A stretch of 64,000 nt of DNA from Clostridium sp. KNHs205 (GCF_000702945.1 NZ_JNLE01000003.1:848001-912000); one strand, 5' to 3'; counted from the stretch's first letter, positions 14,631-23,494 are shown. Numbers and translations are program-made. The notes: generated by a model from the sequence alone, not told the origin.

Positions 14631-15603
14631 TGAAAAAATAAACAGCAAGGATGAGACTGTTCTGATACCCGCTTCTGAAGCCTTTGAAGCGGTGCTTCAG
14701 GAAATGGAGACTGTTATTACCAAAGCTCCCAGGACGGTTAGGCAATATACCACTCACCTTCTTTCCTCCAGAGGAAAATATATTCGCGCTGCATCGGTTA
14801 TTACCTGCAGCGAGAATGAGGAAGGGCTGGTGCACCCCGGAGCCGTTAAGATAGCTGCGGCAATTGAAGTGCTCCACCTGGCAACTCTTGTGCATGATGA
14901 CGTAATTGATGATGCGGATCTGCGTAGGGGAGAAGTAACTCTGCAGAAGAAGTTTGGAAAGAAGACCGCAGTTATTTGCGGTGATTATCTTCTCTGTGCA
15001 GCACTGATACTGGCGGCAAGTGTAGAAGACAAAGATAAATATCTTAAAATTGCATTACCTGACTATGCCGGTAAAATATGTACCGGTGAGCTGGAACAGC
15101 ATATTAACAACTATAATCTGAACTTATCTGTGTATCAGTACCTTAAGATTATCTCCGGTAAGACAGCTGCGTTATTTGAAGCATCGTTTTATGCAGGCGC
15201 TGTCTTTGGTGATTATGACAGGAAAGAATGCGGAAGTTACAGACAATTAGGTTTTTATGTAGGTATGATCTTTCAGCTGACAGATGATTGTATGGATTTT
15301 GAATCTACCAAGGAAGTAAGCCTTAAGCCGGTACAATCCGACTATGAACAAGGTGTTATAACCCTTCCTCTGATCCATGCTCTTAGGAACCTGACAGACT
15401 TTAAGAAGAAGGCGAAAGATAAGAATATTACCAGACAGGAAATCAACACGGCAGTGGAGAAATCCGGCGGACTTAAGATAACGAAGCTGATGGTTGAGAA
15501 ATATTATAAGAAGTCTATGAAAGTAATAGAGGAATTAACGATTACTTCAGCGAAAAAGGATAAGCTTATCGAACTTTTAAACAAAGCATCCCGTAATAGC
15601 TAA
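14623..15603 (+). CDS. Polyprenyl diphosphate synthase (DmkB-like)
   Basis: A 326-aa trans-isoprenyl diphosphate synthase that builds the quinone side chain. The first aspartate-rich motif is DDVID (residues 92-96), with RRG following, and the second is QLTDDCMDFE (about 219-228). GKxxR appears as RGKYIRAA. The ATG overlaps the ndh2 stop (ATGACTAA), giving translational coupling. Its place next to ndh2 and the UbiA gene points to demethylmenaquinone-type quinone synthesis dedicated to extracellular electron transfer. Chain length (C30-C40) cannot be determined from the sequence. Confidence 0.9.
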   Translation: MTNEKINSKDETVLIPASEAFEAVLQEMETVITKAPRTVRQYTTHLLSSRGKYIRAASVITCSENEEGLVHPGAVKIAAAIEVLHLATLVHDDVIDDADLRRGEVTLQKKFGKKTAVICGDYLLCAALILAASVEDKDKYLKIALPDYAGKICTGELEQHINNYNLNLSVYQYLKIISGKTAALFEASFYAGAVFGDYDRKECGSYRQLGFYVGMIFQLTDDCMDFESTKEVSLKPVQSDYEQGVITLPLIHALRNLTDFKKKAKDKNITRQEINTAVEKSGGLKITKLMVEKYYKKSMKVIEELTITSAKKDKLIELLNKASRNS

Positions 15604-15617
15604 AGGAGCGAAAAGAC

Positions 15618-16520
15618 ATGATAAAAAGGTTTTTGGACTATGTTGAAATCCGGACCAAGATAACCAGTCTTTTTGCGTTCCTGATGTCTCTTGGTCTCCT
15701 GCTCTATAAGGAGCAGGAAATCAGCATCATAAACACACTGGTGTTTTTTTGTTCTATGTTTTTGCTGGATCTTGCAACAACGGCCATCAATAATTATATT
15801 GATACAAAGGCGGGGGATCAGAAACTTCCCTTTAACAGAAAGACCGCGTTGCATATAATATATATTTTATTATTTATTGGTGCTTTATTAGGACTTTATC
15901 TGGCTTGGAAAAATGGCCTGGTAGTGCTTGCGATTGGAGCTGTATGTTTCCTGTGCGGTATTTTTTATACCTATGGGCCTGTTCCTATATCAAGACAGCC
16001 ACTGGGAGAATTGTTATCAGGTATTTTCTACGGATTATTTATTCCGTTCCTGATGTTTTATATCAACACTCCGGAAGGTACATTTTTAACTTACAGCATA
16101 AGCCTTAAAGAGATAAATTTAAGTGTTAAAATAATGCCAATCCTGGCAGTTCTGCTGTTTTCAGTGATTCCCTTCTGCTGTACGGCGAACATAATGCTGG
16201 CCAACAATATTTGTGATGTAGAAAAAGATATAAGAGTAAAAAGGCACACGCTGCCTTACTATATTGGCAGGAGATCATTAGACCTGTTTGGTTTTCTTTA
16301 TTATGCCTGCTATCTTTCGGTTATTGTAATGTCAATTGTTAAAATATTATCACCCCTATGTCTGATATCCTTATTGACGATATATCCTGTAGGGAAGAAT
16401 ATCAAGGCTTTTAAAGATAAGCAGAGCAAGAGTGAAACCTTTATACTATCAATCAAAAATTATATAATTATTATGGGAAGCCTGACTATACTGATCTTTA
16501 TCAGTACCCTGCTTCCCTAA
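15618..16520 (+). CDS. UbiA-family prenyltransferase (DmkA/MenA-like)
   Basis: A 300-aa membrane prenyltransferase, likely attaching the polyprenyl chain to 1,4-dihydroxy-2-naphthoate. The two Asp motifs are NNYIDTKAGD (residues 58-67) and NNICDVEKD (about 195-203). About eight membrane segments are visible. It starts with ATG after AAAGGAG, 14 bp behind the polyprenyl synthase. It is the third gene of the FLEET operon. No other men genes lie in the window, so the naphthoate precursor must come from elsewhere in the genome or from outside. Confidence 0.9.
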   Translation: MIKRFLDYVEIRTKITSLFAFLMSLGLLLYKEQEISIINTLVFFCSMFLLDLATTAINNYIDTKAGDQKLPFNRKTALHIIYILLFIGALLGLYLAWKNGLVVLAIGAVCFLCGIFYTYGPVPISRQPLGELLSGIFYGLFIPFLMFYINTPEGTFLTYSISLKEINLSVKIMPILAVLLFSVIPFCCTANIMLANNICDVEKDIRVKRHTLPYYIGRRSLDLFGFLYYACYLSVIVMSIVKILSPLCLISLLTIYPVGKNIKAFKDKQSKSETFILSIKNYIIIMGSLTILIFISTLLP

Positions 16521-16617
16521 GGTACTCACTTGTTGTTTAAGTGTGTAGTATTTCGGTTTATTTTTATCAGCAATGCTGATATTAAAATAAAAAATAAATT
16601 TATGGAGGACAAAAAAT

Positions 16618-17631
16618 ATGAAAAAAAGTTTAGCACTTGTACTAAGCTTAGCACTTGTATTTACCACACTCACCGCATGCGGTAAGAGCGAATCCAAAGG
16701 TGGGGAAGCAATTAAGACTGGTCTTGGTATTGTAACATCAGTAGCTGGATCAACAAATGCAGGAGATGAGGATGGATTAGCTCAGGCATATTCCTACATC
16801 GCTGCTGTAACAGTAGGCGCTGACAACAAGATTATTGATTGTAAACTTGATGCAGCTCAGACAAACATCAACTTCTCAAAAGAAGGAAAGATTACAACAG
16901 ATCTTGCTGCTGGTTTTCAGACAAAGCAGGAATTAAAAGATGCTTATGGTATGAAAGCTGCTTCCAGTATTGGTAAAGAGTGGTATGAGCAGGCTAATTC
17001 CTTTGCTGAGTTTGTTAAAGGCAAGACTTTAGATGAAGTAAAAGGTATCTCTATCAACGAAGAAGGAAAAGCTGGTGATGCTGACCTTGCTTCTTCTGTA
17101 ACTGTACATATTGGTGATTTCGTAGCAGTTGTTTCCAAAGCTGTATCCAACGCTCAGGATTTAGGTGCTAAATCCGGTGATAAATTAGGTCTTGGAACTA
17201 CAACAACAGCTGATAAGTCCAAAGATGCATCTGCTGAAGGAGATGGTTTAGCAGAAGCTTATGCTTTCTACTCTGCAGTAACTGTAGATTCTTCCAACAA
17301 GATTACAAGCTGTGCAATTGATGCTTCTATTGCTGATGTAAATTTCAGTACTGAAGGTGTTATTACAAGCGATATCAATGCAGAAGTTCAGTCTAAGCAG
17401 GAATTAAAAGATGCTTATGGTATGAAATCAGCTTCTGGTATCGGCAAAGAGTGGTTTGAGCAGGCTAACTCATTTGCTAAATTCGTAGTTGGAAAAACTG
17501 CTGATGAAGTTAAAGGTTTATCTGTTAATGAAGAAGGAAAAACTGGCGATGCAGATCTTGCAAGCTCTGTAACAGTACACATAGCTCCTTTCATGGGTAT
17601 TGTTGAAAAAGCTGCAACTAACGCTAAATAA
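16618..17631 (+). CDS. PplA-like flavinylated lipoprotein, two FMN domains
   Basis: 337 aa. The lipoprotein signal ends in LTAC, with C21 the lipidated residue. Two tandem domains (about residues 53-180 and 210-335) are very similar. Each has DLASSVT, whose threonine (T162, T319) is the expected site of FMN attachment by ApbE/FmnB; the usual motif has Ala where Val stands here. PplA carries electrons from the quinone pool to extracellular acceptors. It starts with ATG after GGAGG (16604-16608). A small hairpin (ATCAGC/GCTGAT, 16566-16580) precedes it and a strong terminator follows. Functional assignment rests on these motifs and the neighbours. Confidence 0.9.
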   Translation: MKKSLALVLSLALVFTTLTACGKSESKGGEAIKTGLGIVTSVAGSTNAGDEDGLAQAYSYIAAVTVGADNKIIDCKLDAAQTNINFSKEGKITTDLAAGFQTKQELKDAYGMKAASSIGKEWYEQANSFAEFVKGKTLDEVKGISINEEGKAGDADLASSVTVHIGDFVAVVSKAVSNAQDLGAKSGDKLGLGTTTTADKSKDASAEGDGLAEAYAFYSAVTVDSSNKITSCAIDASIADVNFSTEGVITSDINAEVQSKQELKDAYGMKSASGIGKEWFEQANSFAKFVVGKTADEVKGLSVNEEGKTGDADLASSVTVHIAPFMGIVEKAATNAK

Positions 17632-17655
17632 TTTAAGTTAACAGACTATATTTTG

Positions 17656-17684
17656 GGGAGGTAGTTCTACTACCTCCCTATTTT
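17656..17684 (+). terminator. Terminator of the pplA-like gene
   Basis: A perfect 9-bp stem, GGGAGGTAG (17656-17664) with CTACCTCCC (17670-17678), is followed by TATTTT. Confidence 0.9.
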
Positions 17685-17779
17685 AACGAATGAAAAGAAC
17701 GCAGAGAATAAAAACACTTACATTATCGTTTTTCCAAAATAATTATGAAAACTAAAACGTAGCATCTATAACAAACAAA

Positions 17780-17808
17780 TTTACAAGGAAAAATAATTAA
17801 TATATAAT
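17780..17808 (+). promoter_or_regulatory. Promoter of the fmnB-like gene
   Basis: TTTACA (17780-17785), 17 bp and TATAAT (17803-17808). fmnB and the following gene can therefore be transcribed apart from ndh2-pplA. Confidence 0.75.
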
Positions 17809-17909
17809 ATAGGAACCTTACAACAAACAGATAGTATAGACAAAACTTATGTAAAGGTAAAGCTTATATATAAGCAAAACGTATATATTAATGTAGAATG
17901 GAGAACAAC

Positions 17910-18953
17910 GTGGGAAAGAGGCTTATAGCGATTGTATTAATATTGGTAAATGTAATTACCCTCACCTCCTGTGCGTCCGAGCAGAAAAGATATCAGGCAG
18001 AGTTTCTGGTTTTGTTTAATACGGTAACAAAAATTGTCGGCTATGCAGACAACAAAGAAGACTTCGACAAATATGCCCAGATGATCTATGATGAGCTTAA
18101 GGTATATCATGAGCTTTATGATATTTATAACGATTATGAAGGGATTAATAATATAAAGACCATTAATGACAATGCAGGAATAAAACCCGTTAAGGTGGAT
18201 AAGAAAATTATAGATATGCTCTCCTATGCCAAAGAGGCATACAAAGAAACTGACGGAAAATTGAATATAGCCCTGGGTGCAGTGCTCAAAGTATGGCATG
18301 AGTACAGGGAAGAAGGAATAGACAATCCGGAAAAAGCAAAAGTTCCTCCTATGGAATTGCTGGAAGAAAAGAATCAGAATACCAATATAGAGGATATGAT
18401 TATCAATGAAGAAGAATCAACCGTATATTTAAAGGACCCTGAAATGTCCCTTGATGTGGGAGGAGTAGGAAAAGGTTATGCCACTGAAAAGGTATGCCAG
18501 TATGCCGAAGAGAATGGTTTTGTTAACGGCATGGTAAGTGTAGGCGGAAATGTAAGAGTAATCGGAAGCAGGGACGGTAAAGGTGATCCCTGGCGTGTAG
18601 GAATCCAGAACCCGGACCTGACCAGCGAACAGGCTAATCTTTATATATTAAATTTAACCGAAGCCTCACTGGTATCCAGTGGTGATTATGAACGCTTCTA
18701 CATGGTAGACGGTGTGAAATACCATCATATAATAGACCCGGCAACACTGATGCCTTCCACTTATTTTACGGCAGTCTCAATTGTCTGCAAAGATTCAGGA
18801 ATGGCGGATGCCTATACCAAAGCAATCTTTAACATGTCCTATGAGGATGGCGTAAAATTTGTAGAAGCACACCCTGATATTGAAGCCTTATGGGTATTTA
18901 AAAACGGTGACTTAAAATACAGCTCTGGTTTTGAAAAGTATATCAGAGAATAA
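17910..18953 (+). CDS. FAD:protein FMN transferase lipoprotein (ApbE/FmnB)
   Basis: 347 aa. It moves FMN from FAD onto a threonine of extracytoplasmic flavoproteins, here most likely the PplA-like protein. A lipoprotein signal ends in LTSC. ApbE marks are DVGGVGKGYA, MVSVGGNVRVIG, DPWRVGIQNP, SSGDYERFY and YHHIIDPATLMPS, the last with the metal-binding region. The start chosen is the GTG at 17910, 5 bp after GGAGA; an ATG four codons upstream has no ribosome site. It is separated from the pplA-like gene by a terminator and own promoter, and followed by a highly structured leader. Confidence 0.93.
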   Translation: MGKRLIAIVLILVNVITLTSCASEQKRYQAEFLVLFNTVTKIVGYADNKEDFDKYAQMIYDELKVYHELYDIYNDYEGINNIKTINDNAGIKPVKVDKKIIDMLSYAKEAYKETDGKLNIALGAVLKVWHEYREEGIDNPEKAKVPPMELLEEKNQNTNIEDMIINEEESTVYLKDPEMSLDVGGVGKGYATEKVCQYAEENGFVNGMVSVGGNVRVIGSRDGKGDPWRVGIQNPDLTSEQANLYILNLTEASLVSSGDYERFYMVDGVKYHHIIDPATLMPSTYFTAVSIVCKDSGMADAYTKAIFNMSYEDGVKFVEAHPDIEALWVFKNGDLKYSSGFEKYIRE

Positions 18954-18986
18954 AGTAGGTGCGTCAAAGTGCACAGATGGGAGTTA

Positions 18987-19064
18987 GGTTGAAAAATAAA
19001 TTTTTCAACCGCAAGTTTGTGCTTGCGCACCACAAACTTGGTATACGCAAAAAGCGTGCGCAAG
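18987..19064 (+). promoter_or_regulatory. Structured leader with potential pseudoknot
   Basis: A near-perfect palindrome (GGTTGAAAAAT 18987-18997, ATTTTTCAACC 19000-19010) is followed by CAAGTTTGTG (19012-19021), which pairs with CACAAACTTG (19031-19040). The loop CTTGCGCAC (19022-19030) pairs with GTGCGCAAG (19056-19064), which would make an H-type pseudoknot ending 13 nt before the next ATG. It could be a cis-regulatory RNA or an extragenic repeat. Confidence 0.5.
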
Positions 19065-19077
19065 AATAGAGGTTAAA

Positions 19078-19590
19078 ATGAAAAAATCCGTAGCCGGTAA
19101 GGTGGCATACTACGGTATATTCGTAGCCCTTGCGTTTGTATTTAGTTTTGTTGAGGTGCTTGTTCCCATATCTCTTGGTATACCGGGTATAAAGCTTGGG
19201 CTTGCCAATATTGTAGTGCTTACTGCCCTCTATGCAATGGGGCCCAAGGATGCCTTCTTTATCTCCTGTGTCCGGGTGGTGTTGGTGGGATTTACCTTTG
19301 GAAATATGGCAGCTCTGCTCTACAGTCTGGCAGGGGGAATCCTCAGCTGGCTGGTAATGTGCCTGTTAAAGAGAATAAAGGGATTTAGTATGATAGGAGT
19401 CAGCCTGGCTGGCGGTATCGCGCATAATATTGGTCAGATTTTTGTGGCAGGGCTTATGTTAAAGACCTCAAGCGTAATATATTATCTGCCGGTATTATTG
19501 ATTGCCGGTACTGTTACAGGAGTTTTAATTGGAATACTGGGTGGAATACTATTAAAAGCTCAGCTCAGGCTTAAGAATACTCTTGGATAG
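19078..19590 (+). CDS. Gx transporter family / ECF-S-like protein (EetB/FmnA-like)
   Basis: A 170-aa integral membrane protein with about five or six helices, of the family once called heptaprenyl diphosphate synthase component I. The N-terminus is ALAFVFSFVEVLVP followed by GIKLGLANIVVL, both family hallmarks. In Listeria the related EetB (FmnA) acts as an ECF transporter substrate subunit that supplies flavin for extracytoplasmic flavinylation. It starts with ATG after AGAGGTT. It follows the ApbE gene by 125 bp of structured RNA. Energy-coupling subunits (EcfA/EcfT) are not in the window. Direct involvement in quinone chain synthesis is unlikely. Confidence 0.82.
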   Translation: MKKSVAGKVAYYGIFVALAFVFSFVEVLVPISLGIPGIKLGLANIVVLTALYAMGPKDAFFISCVRVVLVGFTFGNMAALLYSLAGGILSWLVMCLLKRIKGFSMIGVSLAGGIAHNIGQIFVAGLMLKTSSVIYYLPVLLIAGTVTGVLIGILGGILLKAQLRLKNTLG

Positions 19591-20036
19591 GAGTAGCTTT
19601 GGATGCGGATATGATAGATGATCACGCCTTTTGGATAAATTATCTTTGGAATTATACATCATGAAAAGAATACTTTCTAAAAAGTGTATTTGATTAATAT
19701 GTACTGTTGAATATCTTCAGGTTATTACGTAGGAAGAAAATCGATTTTACTTGAAAAATAATCACCTGTTATATAATATATAAATTAAATTGAAGTTTAC
19801 TACGTCTTATGGGCAGATATAATTATTATGCTGCACCTGATTAGGACGAGTCTGGAAACCCATGATATTGTTCTGACTGTTTTGCTTTGCAGTATACAGC
19901 ATTGCACTTTTTGGAGTATGTAGAAACATTACAAGCCTTAAACAGCGCCTTGCCCCTTCACATAAGCGGAACACTCAGCACAGAGTAAGCAAATTCAAAC
20001 GCAATCTAAATAAATTATAAAAAGTGGTGATAAGAT
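19591..20036. other. 446-bp gap without genes
   Basis: I see no supported gene. TTGAAA at about 19751 with TATAAT or TAATAT 15-17 bp downstream is a possible promoter for the LacI gene. The remainder is A+T-rich and then moderately mixed sequence with no clear hairpin terminator. Confidence 0.5.
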
Positions 20037-21047
20037 ATGGCTACCATTAAAGATATTGCAAATAAATGCGGTGTATCAACTTCGACTGTCAGTAAGGCCT
20101 TAAACGGATATCGTGATATCAGTGACGATAAAAGAGAAGAAATAAAAAAAGCGGCAGTGGAGCTGGGATATCTGTCAGCAGACAGCGGAAAGGCACCGAA
20201 ATCAAAAAAGACATATAATATCGGAGTGTTATTTTCCACTCTGTTTAATTACGGAATGCGAAATGAATATTTCGCTCATATTCTTGCGGCCTTCAAGGAA
20301 AAAGCCGCCCTGAAAGGATATGATATAACTTTTATTGAGCATAATATAGGTAAGCGTAAGATGAGTTATCTGGAGCATTGCAGGTATCGTGATTTTGACG
20401 GTGTATTTATTGTCTGTGCGGATTTTAATGAGACAGAGGTTATAGAGCTGGTTAACAGTTCTTTCCCGGCTGTGACCATTGACCAGGTATTTAATGAAGT
20501 GATATCCGTATTGTCAGATAACTATGACGGAATGAAGCAGCTTACACAATATATTATAGATTCAGGCCACAGTAAAATCGCTTATATCCATGGCAGTATG
20601 TCTTCTGTTACCCATAACCGCCTGGTCAGTTTTCACAATACCATGAGAGAAAACGGGTTGATAGTAAAGGAAGAGTATCTGGTGGAGGGAATCTATCGGA
20701 ATGCGGAGAAATGCGAAGAGCTGGCAAAGAGCCTTATCTTTCTGCCTGATCCGCCTACCTGTATCATAGCTCCGGATGATTATGCAGCCATGGGGGTTAT
20801 GAACTGTGCGAAGAAAATGGGACTTAAGGTACCGGAGGATATATCCGTTGCCGGTTACGACGGAGTCTCTGTATCACAGGCAATCGAGCCTAAGTTAACC
20901 ACAGTGAAACAGGATACGGACAAGCTGGGTTCAGAGGCTGCCAGGCAGCTCATCAATCTGATTGAAAGTCCAATGACCACATCCCTGGATTCTATCAGCC
21001 TTGGTGTTAGTCTGATAGAGGGTGGAACTGTAAAAAAAATTCATTGA
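20037..21047 (+). CDS. LacI-family transcriptional regulator
   Basis: 336 aa. The N-terminal LacI helix-turn-helix (IKDIANKCGVSTSTVSKALN, residues 4-23) and hinge precede a periplasmic-binding-protein-like sensor domain, ending with the family pattern SVAGYDGVSVSQ and LTTVKQD. Such proteins repress or activate sugar genes on effector binding. It starts with ATG after a weak AAAAGTGGTG. No sugar transporter or enzyme lies next to it, so its target is not obvious. The rpmG promoter begins inside its stop region. Confidence 0.93.
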   Translation: MATIKDIANKCGVSTSTVSKALNGYRDISDDKREEIKKAAVELGYLSADSGKAPKSKKTYNIGVLFSTLFNYGMRNEYFAHILAAFKEKAALKGYDITFIEHNIGKRKMSYLEHCRYRDFDGVFIVCADFNETEVIELVNSSFPAVTIDQVFNEVISVLSDNYDGMKQLTQYIIDSGHSKIAYIHGSMSSVTHNRLVSFHNTMRENGLIVKEEYLVEGIYRNAEKCEELAKSLIFLPDPPTCIIAPDDYAAMGVMNCAKKMGLKVPEDISVAGYDGVSVSQAIEPKLTTVKQDTDKLGSEAARQLINLIESPMTTSLDSISLGVSLIEGGTVKKIH

Positions 21048-21072
21048 CTGGAACTCATAAGTATGTTATAGT
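21044..21072 (+). promoter_or_regulatory. Promoter of rpmG-secE-nusG
   Basis: TTGACT (21044-21049) overlaps the lacI stop; after 17 bp follows TATAGT (21067-21072). Confidence 0.75.
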
Positions 21073-21145
21073 AGATTGGCGATGGAAGAGGTCTTTTTTT
21101 TATGCCTAAAATTTTAAATTTAAATTTCAAGCGGAGGTGGAAGCT

Positions 21146-21295
21146 GTGCGCGTAAAGATCACATTGGCATGTACGGAGTGCAAACAACGTAATTATAATA
21201 CGACAAAAGAAAAGAAAGCACATCCAGACAGAATGGAAACAAAGAAATATTGCAAGTTCTGCAAATCACACACAACACACAAAGAAACAAAATAA
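21146..21295 (+). CDS. rpmG: Ribosomal protein bL33
   Basis: A 49-aa large-subunit protein, too short for usual ORF cut-offs. It has the zinc-binding C9-x2-C12 (ACTECK) and C36-x2-C39 (YCKFCK) pairs of the Zn-containing form. It starts with GTG, 8 bp after GGAGG (21133-21137). It stands directly before secE and nusG, the usual Firmicutes order, which supports the call. Confidence 0.96.
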   Translation: MRVKITLACTECKQRNYNTTKEKKAHPDRMETKKYCKFCKSHTTHKETK

Positions 21296-21366
21296 CGGAA
21301 TCGAATAGTCTCATCAGTTATCTGCCGGGTTAAACCGGTTATACTGATAGGAAAGGATAAGAGAAT

Positions 21367-21576
21367 ATGGGAGAAAACTTAACTACAACAGAAAAGGCTC
21401 CAAAGAAAAGCAAGTTCTCAGGACTGAAAGCTGAATTCTCAAAAATCGCCTGGCCTGACAAAGAAACCCTTGTAAAGCAGTCAACAGCTGTTTTAGTAGC
21501 ATCTGTTGCTTTAGGTTTAATAATATCTCTACTTGATGTTATCATTAAGTTCGGATTCGGATTTATTATTAAATAG
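21367..21576 (+). CDS. secE: Preprotein translocase subunit SecE
   Basis: 69 aa with a charged N-terminus, the conserved amphipathic region LKAEFSKIAWPDKETL (about residues 20-35) and one transmembrane helix. This is the short Gram-positive form. SecE clamps SecY in the Sec translocon. It starts with ATG after AGGAAAGGAT. A small hairpin (CCGG...CCGG) lies just upstream. It is co-transcribed with nusG, 16 bp downstream. Confidence 0.95.
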   Translation: MGENLTTTEKAPKKSKFSGLKAEFSKIAWPDKETLVKQSTAVLVASVALGLIISLLDVIIKFGFGFIIK

Positions 21577-21592
21577 AAATAAAGGTGGTCAT

Positions 21593-22108
21593 ATGTCAAA
21601 GACGAATTGGTACGTTGTTCATACTTACTCAGGATATGAGAATAAGGTTAAAGCCAACATTGAGAAAACAATTGAAAACAGAAAGCTTCAAGATCAAATC
21701 TTAGAGGTATCCGTTCCCCTTCAGGATGTTATTGAAGTAAAGAACGGTGTTAAGAAAAAAGTTCAGAAGAAGTTGTTCCCTGGATATGTTTTACTTAACA
21801 TGGAAATGAACGACGATACCTGGTACGTTGTGCGTAATACCCGCGGCGTTACCGGATTTGTCGGTCCTGGCTCCAAACCGGTTCCCTTAACGGACTTAGA
21901 AATGAAGGCCATGGGAATCAAAAAAGATGATGTTGTTATTGATTTTGAAATCGGTGATATGGTGGAGGTTGTTTCCGGTGTGTGGGAAAATACAACTGGC
22001 ATCATTAAGCAGATTAATACTCACAAACAGATCGTTACAATCAGTGTCGATATGTTTGGCCGTGAAACTCCTGTCGAGATCAGTTTCACGGATATCAGGA
22101 AAATGTAG
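21593..22108 (+). CDS. nusG: Transcription elongation/termination factor NusG
   Basis: 171 aa. The NGN domain begins NWYVVHTYSGYE, and the C-terminal KOW domain has FEIGDMVEVVSGVWENTTG. NusG links RNA polymerase to Rho or to the ribosome (S10). The start is the ATG at 21593 after AAAGGTGG; an upstream in-frame start lies within secE and is not likely. It sits between secE and rplK, as in most bacteria. Confidence 0.97.
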   Translation: MSKTNWYVVHTYSGYENKVKANIEKTIENRKLQDQILEVSVPLQDVIEVKNGVKKKVQKKLFPGYVLLNMEMNDDTWYVVRNTRGVTGFVGPGSKPVPLTDLEMKAMGIKKDDVVIDFEIGDMVEVVSGVWENTTGIIKQINTHKQIVTISVDMFGRETPVEISFTDIRKM

Positions 22109-22184
22109 TGACTATTACTGAATAGTTACAAACTGTAAACAAACGCATCCGGTAGAAAATACTTCTATTGCAAAAAACCGGATG

Positions 22185-22211
22185 GTGGGAGGGCAATCCC
22201 GATAAAACCAC
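22185..22211 (+). promoter_or_regulatory. L1-type autoregulatory leader before rplK
   Basis: Helix GTGG/CCAC (22185-22188, 22208-22211), asymmetric loop GA / GATAAAA and inner helix GGG/CCC (22191-22193, 22198-22200) imitate the ribosomal L1-binding fold. An outer helix, CATCCGG/CCGGATG (22146-22152, 22178-22184), stacks before it. The same pattern recurs before rplA. Confidence 0.6.
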
Positions 22212-22232
22212 AAATTCAGGAGGTATGCTATA

Positions 22233-22658
22233 ATGGCAAAGAAAGTTACAGGATATATTAAATTACAGATTCCCGCTGCAAAGGCAACACCTGCACCGCC
22301 CGTAGGACCTGCTTTAGGTCAGCACGGTGTTAACATTGTGCAGTTTACAAAGGAATTTAATGCAAGAACTGCAGATCAGGAAGGAATGATCATCCCTGTA
22401 GTTATCACAGTATATGCGGATAGAAGCTTCAGCTTTATCACTAAGACTCCTCCCGCTGCTATATTGTTAAAGAAAGCTTGCAATTTAAAGTCCGGTTCAG
22501 CTGTTCCTAACAAGACTAAAGTTGCTACAATCACAAGAGCTGAAGTTCAGAAAATCGCAGAATTAAAGATGCCTGATTTAAATGCAGCTAATATTGAAAC
22601 AGCAACCAGTATGATTGCAGGTACTGCAAGAAGTATGGGAATCACTGTAGTTGACTAA
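22233..22658 (+). CDS. rplK: Ribosomal protein uL11
   Basis: 141 aa, full length. The N-terminal proline-rich switch region is [26 protein letters not shown] (quoted in part: [11 protein letters not shown]). The C-terminal rRNA-binding domain contains [18 protein letters not shown] and ends in GTARSMGI. It forms the GTPase-associated stalk base. It starts with ATG after AGGAGG. It is the first gene of the rplK-rplA pair, with an L1-like leader. Confidence 0.97.
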   Translation: MAKKVTGYIKLQIPAAKATPAPPVGPALGQHGVNIVQFTKEFNARTADQEGMIIPVVITVYADRSFSFITKTPPAAILLKKACNLKSGSAVPNKTKVATITRAEVQKIAELKMPDLNAANIETATSMIAGTARSMGITVVD

Positions 22659-22670
22659 TTTATTTTAAGT

Positions 22671-22755
22671 GTGGGAGGGTAATGGAAGGTTTTATATTCC
22701 ATGATGGAACTGTTTAGCGAAAAGAACAGATTCTTTAAGCTCCCGATAATACCAC
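22671..22755 (+). promoter_or_regulatory. Second L1-type leader before rplA
   Basis: GTGG-GA-GGG (22671-22679) and CCC-GATAATA-CCAC (22742-22755) repeat the rplK leader pattern, with about 60 nt of hairpins inserted at the tip. It ends 1 nt before the AGGAGG of rplA, so L1 binding could block translation. Confidence 0.55.
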
Positions 22756-22769
22756 TAGGAGGTAATGTA

Positions 22770-23465
22770 ATGAAAAGAGGAAAGAAATACGCAGAAGCTG
22801 CAAAGCTTATCGACAGGGCTGTTCTTTATGATGCAGATGCTGCTATCGGCTTAGTTAAGAAAACAGCAGTTGCTAAATTTGATGAAACAGTAGAAGCTCA
22901 TATCAGACTTGGTGTTGACGGTCGTCACGCTGATCAGCAGGTACGTGGTGCAGTTGTTCTTCCCCACGGAACTGGTAAAGATGTTAAAGTTTTAGTATTT
23001 GCAAAGGGTGACAAGCTTACAGAAGCTGAAGCAGCCGGAGCAGATTACGTAGGCGGAGAAGAATTAGTGCCTAAAATCCAGAACGATGGCTGGGTTGACT
23101 TTGACGTAGTTGTTGCAACTCCTGATATGATGGGTGTAGTAGGACGTTTAGGACGTGTACTCGGACCTAAGGGCTTAATGCCTAACCCTAAAGCTGGAAC
23201 TGTTACTATGGATGTAACAAAGGCTGTTAAGGAAATCAAAGCTGGTAAGATTGAATACAGATTAGACAAGACAAATATCATTCACGTGCCGTTGGGAAAA
23301 GCTTCTTTTAGCGAAGATCAATTAGCGGACAACTTCCAGACGCTTATTGGTGCAATCAATAAAGCAAAACCTTCTGCAGCAAAGGGTCAGTATTTAAAAA
23401 GCGTTACACTGTCTTCCACTATGGGACCTGGTGTAAAATTAAATACAGCTAAGCTTGCTCAGTAA
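22770..23465 (+). CDS. rplA: Ribosomal protein uL1
   Basis: 231 aa, full length. It builds the mobile L1 stalk and often represses its own mRNA. Conserved regions are LPHGTGK, the [22 protein letters not shown] stretch (about residues 122-144, quoted in part) and the C-terminal [10 protein letters not shown]. The start is the ATG at 22770 after AGGAGG; a start 23 codons upstream lies within the leader RNA and would add a non-conserved tail, so it is rejected. Confidence 0.97.
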   Translation: MKRGKKYAEAAKLIDRAVLYDADAAIGLVKKTAVAKFDETVEAHIRLGVDGRHADQQVRGAVVLPHGTGKDVKVLVFAKGDKLTEAEAAGADYVGGEELVPKIQNDGWVDFDVVVATPDMMGVVGRLGRVLGPKGLMPNPKAGTVTMDVTKAVKEIKAGKIEYRLDKTNIIHVPLGKASFSEDQLADNFQTLIGAINKAKPSAAKGQYLKSVTLSSTMGPGVKLNTAKLAQ

Positions 23466-23494
23466 TATTTTTTGCAAAAGATTTTAATTTATGG

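Noticed and set aside
18987..19010. The GGTTGAAAAAT palindrome as an ordinary terminator of the ApbE gene
   Set aside because: The two halves almost touch and the 3' side is not a T-run; interlocking stems downstream suggest a leader structure or repeat instead.
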